NCBI GenBank assembly: GCA_039545295.1
Contig: BCIK01000023.1
Location: 248,001 to 312,000 of the forward strand
From: Udeniomyces pyricola
Taxonomy: Eukaryota > Basidiomycota > Tremellomycetes > Cystofilobasidiales > Mrakiaceae
Direction of reading: 5' to 3'
DNA: 64,000 nt
This document shows, piece by piece, positions 47,980-59,096 of this stretch. A program made the position numbers and the translations under genes. How positions within the stretch are numbered: position 1 is the first letter of the stretch; every line of letters starts with the position of its first letter. The notes beneath the pieces were generated by a model. The model was not told the origin of the DNA and did not search any database. It was given only the letters and a program-made list of their open reading frames with translations.

Positions 47980-50900
47980 TTACTCCCTCATGTCATCCAT
48001 CCCTCCAAACATCTTAGTTTCCTCCTGGAGCCGAGCCAAATGCACCGCGCGTCGGGACGCAATGAGTTCCGACGTTACCTAAGGAACCGCACGCACGCAA
48101 GCCCAAGAATGGAAGACAAAGCGAAGGTTGATTGAGCGATAGAGATGAAAGGGTGTCGTCAGCTAACAAGTGGGATGATAAGGGATATGAGGGAATCATA
48201 GCTGACGTCGAAGCGTCGATAGTAAGGTTTTGAAAGAGAAGAGAGAGAGAAAAGGGCGAAGGGGGGAAAGGGGGGGGGGGTAAGAATGAATCGGACGCAC
48301 TGTAGATTGGAACGACGCCTCCATCTGTGTCATTACGTGAAGTGAACATAACCGAGAACGGGGAGAAAGAGAAAAGAAAAAGAAGGGAGAGAAGAGAGCA
48401 CCGCATAGGACGAGGAAAGATTAGAACCAAAAATGAAAAGGAACAACCCATATCCAATCAGGCCCGATTCCAAAGTCCAATCGATCCAAGTTCGTTTTTG
48501 ACTTGCTCCAAGAAAGCGGACGACTCACACTGAGCAACAGATCGGCGTTCCACAACCTTGACGTGCAACTTTCGAGCGAATGATAGAGATCGCCGACGGA
48601 ATCTGTCTCGAGCAATGCGGCACTGTTCAGCTTGAGGATGACGAGAGCTAGGCGAAACCAAAGGTCGAATCCTACACTTCGTCCCAATCGAAGCAAGGAG
48701 AAAAGATGAAGAAGGAATGTAGAGAAGTAAATTGTAGGCTGATGAGTGAGGAGCTCTAGTAATGGGGCGGAGGGGGGGGTCCAATTCGAAGTAGAGGAAA
48801 AAGCGAGGGCGAAAAGGGAGGATGGAAGATGTCACGGACCTTGAACAAAGAAACAATCCCATAGACGGAAGAGTGTCTCGACAGGAACTGTTCCCAGAAA
48901 AGATCAACCACACGTATCCAGCAAAAGTCAACAGATCAGGCCTTTCGAATCGGACGAATCGTACCAGGTCAACTGCTTCTGAGCATATCGTGACTGCCCG
49001 CGACTCGATCCAGGAACGTACGGCAATCTGTGAAGAGGCTGAGGAACCATGAGAATGTGATGGCGGGCAATTCCGCACCAAGGGCTGTGACATGTGCGGA
49101 GATGGCAGGAAGCTCGAGGGCGACAAGATCGACAAGGACAGATTGGTCGGCTCGGGAACCTAGGTATGGATGAAGTTCGAAAACACATTGGGGATAGGCG
49201 AGTAATCGAGTCAAAGATCAGAATCCCGACCTAGCATGAGAACCCAAACACATCTCCATCGTCAACTACGGTTTGCGTCGCTCACCCAGAAGATCCGCAG
49301 AGTAATAATGGGGCGGACAGAGACGCGAAGAAGAGATGATGGAGGTGAGGACCCAAAAAGCTTCGGCTTCGGGATGACTGAAGTAAAGGCAGCCAAGCGA
49401 GCGTAACACAACCACAAATTACGTGATGCGATGCAGAGAAGCATGCGTAAGATAAAGGGATTGAGAGGAAGGTAAGAATGCGGATACCGAGTGAGTATGT
49501 ATGAGCATGACACAAGTTTAGGCCGTGGTGAGAAGAGCACATAGAGATGGAATTACATGAGCAGAAGTGTGGCAGCAATCATCTGGGCGTTGCGTGGTTG
49601 GACATGCGAAAAGAAGATCCATGAGTTGTTGACATAAGTACACCGGTCGATCCAAAGTAACATTCAAACGTGATAGAACAGTAAAATGCCCAGGGATCAG
49701 AGCCATGATGTATGGCAAAGGAAAACCTTGATGCATCATAGGCAAGTAAGAACAAGCAAGACTTACATTCAACCCTTGACAATACCCAACATTCAGATCA
49801 TACCATGCCGTCGCAAACAGCAACCTTCTCAGCTTGGCAACGCCTGGACCATCTCCTCCAAAAAACACGTTCATCGGAAGAGTTCTGCCAATGTCCTTTT
49901 CGATCTCCGCCACAACCGTGCTTTCTAGCCCTTCGGTTTGGGCCTTCTCGAGGAGTTCCTCGTACACGCCTGGAACGAAGAGGTCGTTGGCTCCCGAGCA
50001 TTCGGACCAGACTTTGTGGCGATAAGAGACAGGGATTCCGTGACGAACCAAGGCAATGAACGCGCGGTACGAGGAAGGTGATGACTGATGCATGGTATCA
50101 AAACCAAGGAAAGACGGGGCATCGTCAATGTTATAGTCCCCACTTCCTCCGCCGTTAGCTTGGTGGTGGTAGTGATGATGATGGAAAGAAGAAGACCCGT
50201 TAGAAGAGAGTGATCGTTCTGTTTCGCGTGATCGCAGGAACGCATTCCAGCTTGATAGGCGTGCAGCGTCGAGCTTCGAGTGGGTCGAGGTGATTGAATG
50301 AAGAAGAATCTCGATGGTACGTTTCTTGCCGATCGATGTGGACGCAAAAGGGGTCGAAGTAGGTTTGGGTGTAGACGATGCAAACAGCGTCGAGGGAACG
50401 AATGAAGAGGAAGTTGAGGGGAACGTGGAAGGCGGGCTGAGTGAAGGAGATGGGGGTGAAAGAGCATCTATGGAAGGCTCCTCAGCCGATGCATGCAAGG
50501 GTTGAACAGGAGTCAGAGTCGGCTGAACCGGAGAAGGATTGATGGAGATGATGGTCGAGGATCGACGTCGAACCCGAGGTTGTGGGGTCTGCTTCTTCCA
50601 TGACGAGGACGAGGATCTAGGCGGCGAAGTTGGGTCCACGTGCTTAGACGGAGATGTAATGTCAGCATCGGAGACAACGGATTCGACCGCTGGTTGATGG
50701 TTCAGGATGATGGAATGTCGGGTTTCAACAGGCAAAGGAGCCGATGCTCTCGAAGTGAGCAGCGGGCGACTAAGCGATTTAACGTTCCTTTCCACCCAAT
50801 CATCATGGTCCTCTTTATTCTGTCTCGTGTCGTGTCCGGTATTTAGCACTTTGTGTGCGGTAGGAGGCACACCAGCAAAACACGCGGGAGCTGCGTTTCC

Positions 50901-53438
50901 CACCTCGGAAGCATCGCGCAGCATCTGCAGGACCATAATGGCACAAGTCGACAGGTGTGATCAACACGCGAGAAATCGGAGATTTCATCATTGTACGCCG
51001 TGGGCAAAAGAAGGAACGAGATGCATGACCAACCTGTATATTATTGAGATCATAAATGAACCCATACCGATCCGTCAAGGGTTCCCCTCGGCCAGCCCTG
51101 CCACCAGACCGGAACCGACTGGCCGTTTTGCTCTTCCGCGTCTTGCTTGAGTTGAAAAGGTCTTCGAGGTTGCCCTTGCTGAGTTGTACTGTGGGCGGTT
51201 TGGACTCGACAGGCTCAATGGGCTCAAGCTCAACAGATCGGACCGGGAGAACAGGTGGACCAGAGGACAACGACGCCGACAAACTTGCGCCATTGGTGGT
51301 GGGCGCGACGGATGCTGGTAGACGCGAGACTGCAGACGCCCGGGAGCTAGTGTTCCCAAGAAGGAGGCGAGACAAGACCGAAGACGCGACTGTGGCTGAA
51401 GATGCGATGGCGTTTTTGGCTTGGGAATCATCGTCTTGGTTATTTGACGATGTTGAGGCCCCTCTCTTGGGAAGACGACCAGAAGATGAAACAGACGGGT
51501 CGGAAAGAGGCAAGGTTTGAAGTGAACGCGTGGGGGACCGTTGGGAACGAACCGGACGAGTCAAGACTTCGCGGAGCACGATGTTGGCGTTACGAGCGTT
51601 CGAGACGAGATCAAAGGCGAGCTGCGCGATGTTCTGACTGACAGAAGACGGATTATCTACCAGTGAAGTTGCGTCTGAAGAGATGAGGCGAGTGGCGAGA
51701 AAGATAGCTTTGAAGTGAAGCGGAGAGTCTGGCAGAGGAAGCGGCGCAGACGGTGGGGGCAAGGGTTCGATGGTTGTCGAAGGTAGAGAGATTAAGGTAC
51801 TAGATGGAGACGTCGTGAGGGGTACGACTGGATCCAGTGGATCGATGTCCTCTGGCGTCGAGTCTGTGGTCGTTTTCCTCCCGTTCCCACTGCCCCATCC
51901 AAACAAGCCTGACCGGCCAATCCAACCCCCAACGGCACTACGATCTCGACCTTTCCTAGCACTTGAGGCATCTGATCTTACTGAGGCACTAATGACGCTG
52001 CTACTTCCGACTGATCTCGCTCTGGTTCGAGCCTGAGCGTTGTTTGGATACTGGCGATTGGAGGGATCAAACATATTTGGCTGTACGCTTCTGAATGAGT
52101 TTGCATCGGAAGGATCGACCGAGTGTGCGCTGGAAGGCAAGAGGGACAGGCCCGTAGAGGTGGATAGTGTTTTGGACAGAAGGAGCGGGTCGAGTTCGGA
52201 TTCACTTGCAAGGTACGAGTCGCGCTGGACTGATGGGGCAGGCGTCGAGAACGAAGACGAAAGTGCCTCCTGAAGTTCTGACGTGAGCGATTGCTATAGA
52301 CACGGGAAGAGAAATTCGTATGACAGATTTAGCTATAAACATTTTTTGCTAACGAAGTTACTGCTGTCAGGATGTTACTAACTGATTGATCTCGTCGAGA
52401 AGATTCGACTCTGGGCCGGGCAACGGCGCCTCTGTTGCTGTTGTCTTGTCGATGCCGTTCCTGCTCTCTCTGCCACAACAGCCACCCGAGTCTGGCTAGA
52501 GTTCTCAACGGGTGCTCCCGACGAGGGGTCGGGAACAGACTGTCTCCTCCACTCGGGCTGTCGGGGAACAAAGGCTCTCGGTCTTGGTCTCGGCTTGAGC
52601 TCTGGTCGGCATGTACGGTTTCGCCTGATTGAGCAAGCATGGACGCTGACCATGGCATAAGAGCTGAGATGAGCTGTTCATCCGTCATGAGATCATACCG
52701 GGTTTGAAGTGCCTCGTCTTCGCTGCGAGAGAGCGCGTAGGGACCGGTTAGGGGCGGCAGTAGAGGGTTGACGTCATGCGATGACGAGGACACATTCGAG
52801 TTGGTTCGGGACATATCGGACGGATGAGAAGGATTTGGTAGGATGCTGGAGGCTGATGGTACAGTAGTTGAAGAAACTGCTGAGGGCGTCTGTGAGAAAG
52901 ACATAGCTGGCGATGATGATGGAGGAGATGAGGAGGACAGGGGCATGGACCGAGCAGGAGATGACCGCCGGGACGAGGTCGGAATGTGCCGACTCGAGTT
53001 GGATATAGAGGGTACCTGGGCAGAAAGTTGACTTGAGTCGAGATTGTTTGAAGCCGGAGCTAGGTGAGAAATTGAAGTCAGAACAGGACGGAGAAAGCCA
53101 TGACGAAGGTCAGCGTCGACGGCAATTCAGGGGAAGTACCGAGCTGACGAGCTTGGCGTTTCAGTCTCGATGCTCGGCATGCATGACACGTTCAATCGGT
53201 TGGAACCCTTACGCGTTGTGCTCCGAGGCTGGCCGAGAACGATGGTTGTCCTCCTTGCGAGATGACCAGGTGGATGAGGAGTAGTCGAGGAGCGGTAAGA
53301 GCTCTGACGACCGGGCGAGAGAGGATGAGGGTGATGGGGATGGGTCGTCGGCCTCGAGCGGCCGGTGGGGATAGGTCGCGTGGCCGTTTGAGGATGGGTC
53401 GAATTTGATGAGGACGGATGTGAAGATATGCTGGGCAT
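47980..53438 (-). CDS. TBC-domain Rab GTPase-activating protein
   Basis: Exons: 53213-53438, 52383-53059, 51034-52293, 49767-50924, 49557-49582, 49286-49377, 49022-49159, 48840-48887, 48529-48671, 48301-48324, 47980-48078; 1,296 aa. Residues 1-990 are largely disordered Ser/Thr/Pro sequence, with a conserved-looking DRYGFIYDLNNIQ near 710-720. The TBC domain spans about 1000-1230: HGIPVSYRHKVWSECSGAND, EIEKDIGRTLP with the IxxDxxR arginine finger (R1068), VGYCQGLNMIAATLLL with the YxQ glutamine finger (Q1104), PEAEAFWVLTSII, AELPAITFSWFLSLFTD and LPVETLFRLWDCFF. Both catalytic fingers are intact, so it should be an active Rab GAP. The target Rab is unknown. The 26-nt exon 49557-49582 (MIAATLLL) was found by conservation and phase. 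The start at 53438 is the likeliest; an in-frame Met lies upstream at 53528. Confidence 0.9.
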
Positions 53439-53814
53439 GGTGTTGACTGCAGAGGGGGCAGCTGTGAGTGTGTGCGAGGTGTAGAAATGCGATGGATGGA
53501 TGTCAAGGATGGATGGAGATATCATCATGTATATCTATATCTAATACATCATCTATATGCTGCTTGATGTTGAGCTGTCCAGTCACGTCTAACACGGCCC
53601 TGCTGCTGCGTCAGACGCGATTCCCTCTAGGCGACTCGATTCGAATCATCAGCTGTGGTTCCCCCGTAGAAACCGCCACCAACCACCGCATACATCCTTC
53701 CATCAACAGTCGCTTGTCCTTTCCTGCTCATCAAACACACACACCAACACACCAGCATACACACCCAGTCCATTCCTTGATCTTCCTCTACTCCCAACCC
53801 ACCCATCTGCCACC
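53439..53814. promoter_or_regulatory. Divergent promoter TBC gene / ETFA
   Basis: 376 bp between two start codons; CACACACACCAACACACCAG-like repeats lie near 53738-53757, just upstream of ETFA. The TBC frame is open to 53528. Confidence 0.55.
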
Positions 53815-56066
53815 ATGATTTCCCTGCTCAGGACTCGCCCCCAAGCTTCCCTTTTCGCCTCGTCCTCGCGACGATCCGCCCTCTTCGCCAGCCAGGCCGC
53901 TCGTGCGGCCTCGTCGCTCGTCTTCATCGAGCACAAGCTTGGCGAGATCAACACTGCTTCCCTCAGTGCTGTTACTGCTGCCCAGTCGATCGGTGGAGAT
54001 GTCAGTTCGCCGCTTGCTTTCCGACCCGTCTGCTAGCCTGCCCTCGTACTGACCGTCCTTGACTCCCCGTGATTGGCAGGTTGTCGGACTCGTCACCGGC
54101 AAGGAAGGCGACATCGATAGCATCGTCAATAAGGCTAAGAAGTAAGTCTCTTTGTCTTGCACTTTACTTCAAGCTTTTGTGGAACCGATAGAAATGTTCT
54201 GTAGACTCGATATGTTGAAGCTGACCGGCTGACCCTCGATTCTTCGCTTTCCCTTCCGATGGCTTTCGGAATCAGCATTGCCGGTCTTTCCAAGATCCTC
54301 TCGGCCGCCTCGCCAAACTATGAGCACAACCTCTCGGAACGTTCGTCCCATTAATTTGTCTGCATGTTTGATGCTTTGTCGTCTAAATCGGCACAGGCTT
54401 ACCGAATGTTTTCCACGTTCGGCCAATCATCCATGCCTTTCTTTATCCTGTTCACTACTATCGGGTCTCTCTTCAGCCCTTGCCCCTCTTCTGGCGTCTA
54501 TTGTTCCCGCCCAGGGCTTCACTCACCTCATCGCCGGTCATTCAGCTGTCGGCAAGGATGTTTTCCCCCGAGTTTCGGCACTGTGGGTTTTCTGCTCTTG
54601 CTCTTTTGGATGCAAGTGACGTATAGGTGGACGAACACGACGTCGGCCAATGTTTTCGTCGGGTTCGTCCGTCGCTTTGTCGTCTTGTTTGCTCAAACTC
54701 TGGTCATTTCACTCCTGTCGTCGCACATGTCATCCTTCAATCACAGCATGGATACCACTATGATCTCGGACGTTATCAAGATCGAGGCCAACGGCGAGGA
54801 GTTCGTTCGACCAGTCTGTACGTGTCCGATGTAACAATCATCTTACGATTGACTGTTGTGTGTGTCGTAGCCATGATCCCTCAGATGTTGTATCTGACCT
54901 GTAACTCTCTCACTCGAATGGCTGGTAACTATGTAATTATATCCAGACGCCGGAAACATCATTGCCCATGTCAAGTCGACTGAGCCCATCAAAATCTTCA
55001 CGGTCCGACCGACCTCGTTTGACAAGGCCAAGACGGAAGGTGGCAACGCGACTGTTGAGAAGATCGAGGCTGTTGAGGCTCAATGTGAGGAAACAAACTG
55101 TATCGATCATAACCGGGTATTGTGTACATGGACTGACGCTCAATGATTCGCATCCTTTACTCTTGCAGCTCCAACTGACTACCTCTCGACGTCGGAAGTC
55201 AAGTCCGATCGACCTGACCTTGGATCCGCCGCCAAGGTTGTTTCGGGCGGCCGAGCCTTGAAGAACAAGGAGAACTTTGGTCAAATCATGGAGCCTTTGG
55301 CGGATGTCCTTGGTGCTGGTGCGTTGAACAGGTGGCATCTTTGGTGCCAGAATGAAACGTGAAAAGAGCAAGAGTGTAGGGGGATTATCAGAAAAGTGTC
55401 GTCTAACTGCGTATTGTCTCATCTCGCTTGCACGATGACAGCCATCGGAGCTTCGAGAGCGGCGGTTGACGCTGGTTACGCCGACAACAACCTCCAAGTT
55501 GGACAGACCGGAAAGGTTCGTCTTCGTCTACCCATGTTGACACGTCATCTTTTGTTGCTCAGCCACGGCCTAAGATCTCTCTAAATTGATTTCATTTATG
55601 CCCCCTTGTTGGTTTTTCTCGACTAGGTTGTTGCGCCGGAGCTCTATCTCGCGGTTGGTATTTCGGGCGCGATCCAGCATCTCGCCGGAATGAAGGAGAG
55701 CAAGCTCATTGTTGCCATCAACAAGGTAAAGCATTCTCTTACCGATATCTCTCTTGCCATTTTATCTTGTATCTTTATCCTTGGGTCGTTCAATCTCCTC
55801 TTGGCTGAACTTGACTAACCACTCATGGCACGTTCGTCCTTCCTCCATACAACCAGGACGCCGATGCCCCCATTTTCCAGGTGTGTCCTGTCATCTTGTT
55901 ACATGCGCTGTCGCTTCGACGATCCAATCCTTTACCTGATCTTGAAGTTGATTTTTTGCCTTGCTCCTCCTTGCTTTCTCATCGTCGTTTACAGGTCGCC
56001 GACGTCGGCCTTGTTGCGGATCTCTACGATGCCGTGCCTGAGCTCACGAAGGCTTTGCAGAAGTAA
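53815..56066 (+). CDS. ETFA: Electron transfer flavoprotein alpha subunit
   Basis: Mitochondrial matrix flavoprotein subunit (Aim45 in yeast) that passes electrons from acyl-CoA and other dehydrogenases to ETF-ubiquinone oxidoreductase. Exons: 53815-54000, 54080-54141, 54276-54340, 54477-54582, 54747-54817, 54947-55084, 55169-55318, 55442-55515, 55627-55725, 55857-55880, 55995-56066; 348 aa, the usual length. The first 30 residues ([14 protein letters not shown]...) are a clear presequence. The N-terminal Rossmann-like domain includes [20 protein letters not shown]. The C-terminal FAD domain has [34 protein letters not shown], and [20 protein letters not shown], the family signature. The donor at 54818 (GTACGT) was preferred over an earlier GT because it gives VRPVYAGN in phase. 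Confidence 0.96.
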
Positions 56067-56636
56067 ATCAGATAGCCGAATGAAATCGATCGCATCTGCA
56101 GAAGATGAAGTCTATCCCGTCTATCCTCTTCGCTTTTTCTTCCACACTATTCATCATCCCCTTCTCTTATTTCTTGTCGGATCCTACCCATGAATGTATA
56201 CTTTCCCATCTTCCTAGCCCCTTTGGTAATCTTATAAAGCCAAGTACATAGAGTCATCGGATAAAGACGGAGAGATAGTTGCGGGCGGCGGGTGCAAACG
56301 TAAGAGAGAAAGACGATATTGATTGCGAATCGCTTGGAGACATGACTGACATGATTGCGATGGATCACATTTTAATGAGACATATTTGGTACTGTGCAGC
56401 GATAAAAAAAAATTGGGAATAATACTAACTTATAAGCATAACCAAATTCCTTGATCCTTGATGATGCATGATGAACGCGCGACGCGTTTCTGATTACAGT
56501 GGCTAGTGGACAGAGTCTCGACATTACAGTACCATCCCCTTAGCGCTCGGCCTGATCGTCATCCTCCACGACCTCATCACTCATCATCCCATTCCAACCC
56601 CTCGCATCTGGCTTCATCCTCATCCCTCGGTCCATC
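56067..56636. other. Spacer ETFA 3' flank / APA2 promoter
   Basis: 570 bp between two + strand genes. AT-rich patch near 56400-56445 (poly(A) of about 9 near 56404). No gene is seen. Confidence 0.55.
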
Positions 56637-58441
56637 ATGTCTTTCCAAACTCTCACGCCATACCGCGAGATTGCGCTCAAACTCCAATCTCAATTCGAGA
56701 AAGCGCGTGCCTCGGGCCAGCTCAACTCGTACCCTTCTACCGTCGAGGACGTCGTCGACGATGCTACGGGTTTGCGCGTGCGTTTCCTGTGATCGGTTTT
56801 TTTTTCGTCCTGATTGGTCTGGTTACTCTTGGTCGGGTGGTATAAACAGCTTTTTGATTGCTTCAGATGCTGTTGCTACTACGTGGTTGTGGACGAACCG
56901 AGGCTACACTTTGGTATCCCACGGTGAACGTGATGCTGATGTCTTATGTATGCTTGGCTATTGGCCAACCTTTGTCCATTGGTTGTCCTTCCCCTCTATC
57001 TCCTCCTCCCTTTCCCTGTTCATGATTTTTCCCTCTAGTTTGAACTTCGCGTCTGCCCATCTCTCCTCGCGAAACGAGCTTCCGACGCCGCCCAATCTTC
57101 CTCGACTAACGACACCAATGATGTTCCCTCGGCGTCTTCCTCGAACAAACGACTCCGTCAATCCGACCCTTTCGAAGGTCCCCACGATGCCAGCGACCTC
57201 TTCCTTGGTAAAGTCGGTCAGGAGGACGGCGGGGAGAAAATGGTCGCGTTGCTAAACAAGTTTAGCATCGTCGATGGCCATTTCTTGTTGGTCACCGAAG
57301 GTGATTAGTATTCCATACGCATTCAGACAACAGTCCTCATGATGGCATGACCTCTCGATCAAGTCCATTGACCCTGGTTTGTTTGTTTGTTTATTCTTCT
57401 TATTCTCTCGACATTACTCCATAATCCTCCCATTGGCAACTCTACTGGACCTCTGTCATATAGACTTCCAATCCCAACACACCCCTTTGCACCCACCCCA
57501 TCTCCTGCACGCATACTACATGCTTCTCGCCCTCCGACAATACACCGGTCAATCTTTCCAATGCATCTACAACGCCGGTCCTCAGAGCGGAGCCTCTCAG
57601 CCGAGACGACACTTGCAGTTCGTTCCCGTCAGGAACGGTCAGAGTCCAATCGAGGAATGGGCTCAGGCCGCCGTCGTCGAACGAGAAGGTGCGTTTTTTT
57701 TTTGTCTTCTTTGTTTTCTTCCTTTTTTTCTGCCTTCGTTCTCTCTCGTGGTCATTTTAGATCTTGTTCTGAACCTTTCTTCCTTTATTCCTTTTTTGAA
57801 TTGCATCTCGGGGGCTCTACGTTTCATCCTGGTTCCTCCCTTCCTTTTTAACTCCTTCTTCTTCTGTTATGTCTCTCCTTCTAGAGCTTCCCTTTGCCCT
57901 CTCTACCCTTCCTTACTTCCACACCTTCCACCGTCTTCCTCCAACTCTCCAATCCTCCTCGACGTCATCCGATCAACTCGCACTTCACCTTCTCCGAACC
58001 AACATGACCTTGCTCGATGCAACTCACCTCGGGATTTGGTCCCAACCTCCCGAATCGACGACTCCTGGACCGGTCGTCCCAGCGGGTCACCCCAAACCTT
58101 CACCTTCGTACAATGTCATTCTGACGCTTGATTTGTTCGCGATGGTACCTCGGTTCCGAGAGAAGTGCGTGCTTCCCCTCGGAGGAGGAGGAGATGATCC
58201 ATCATCACCCGCACCAATCAACGAAGGCGAAACGACTCATCAGCAACAACTCAAGACGAAGGAAATGAGCGTCAACGCGTTGGGTTACGCCGGTTGCCTC
58301 GTGTGTGAGAGTGAAGAGGAAAAAGCGATCGTCAAGCAATTTGGTGTCAGTCGGTTGTTGGCCAGTGGAGGGTTTGAGAGGTACGAGCCAGCGGCGACGA
58401 ATGGCGAAGCTAGCGTCGACATCTTTAACGATTTGGCCTGA
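56637..58441 (+). CDS. APA2: Ap4A phosphorylase (ATP adenylyltransferase), Apa1/Apa2-like
   Basis: Phosphorolysis of diadenosine tetraphosphate to ADP and ATP; HIT-related transferase. Exons: 56637-56777, 57039-57300, 57464-57688, 57885-58441; 394 aa. Start: MSFQTLTPYREIALKLQSQF. Family landmarks are NKFSIVDGHFLLVTEDFQSQ, YMLLALRQYTGQSFQCIYNA and GPQSGASQPRRHLQFVPV. The active-site motif of the family is HxHxQ with the second His as nucleophile; here it reads R182-R183-H184-L-Q, so the nucleophile and Gln remain but the first His is Arg. The C-terminal domain has SYNVILTLDLFAMVPRFRE and ALGYAGCLVCESEEE, as in Apa2. Whether the enzyme is fully active cannot be judged from sequence alone. Confidence 0.9.
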
Positions 58442-59096
58442 TTTGCGAAAGGACTATCAAAAAAAAAATCAAGAAAAGGGGGGAAGGGGAGGAGAAGAAG
58501 TAGTCATAATAGAAGAGGGGGGGGGGGTTATCGGGCTTGGGTTTTGAATCAATGCATGAATGATTCCTGCCTGCCTTGGGGTTTAGAGATCCATTCCGTC
58601 TAATGTGTTCACAATCTACCCCTTTGATTCTTGCTAACGTCACACGTTGGCTCCGACAGATCTTATCATTCTAAGCTGAGTTGGGGGTCAAAAGATCATC
58701 GTCTCGTGTGGATCTTCAGCGCTGCTGGCGCTGCTCTCACCCGGATAACCTAACTTGCCCCTAACCAACCCATCCATGGACCTGATATATACTTGATTGG
58801 ATTCTACATCTCGCTTGGATTGACAAGTTTATTTCCCTTGCCCGAGATCCACCAAGATCGACAGACTTCACCACAAAAGCGACATGGTTTAATCGACCTA
58901 AACCAACATGTGACACGTCTACGAAGGCCCGAGATAACATATACACACATCATACATATGTGTATGCAAGGCAAGGAAAGGCCCCTCAATCATTTCGTCC
59001 TCAAACTCTCATTGTCTCCTAACCTCCCCCCCCCCCCTTTTGTACCTCTCCGGCATTTCCTTGAATCCCCCTAGATTCTTTCAGACCCCCTTCCCT
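58442..59096. other. Convergent 3' spacer APA2 / NUP50
   Basis: 655 bp with G9 (about 58520-58528) and C-run (about 59028-59037) homopolymers near either gene end. No supported gene. Confidence 0.55.

Noticed and set aside
49583..49766. Read-through of the TBC exon past 49767
   Set aside because: The sequence begins with a GTAAGT donor and its frames lack the conserved MIAATLLL and AFWVL segments, which occur in later exons.
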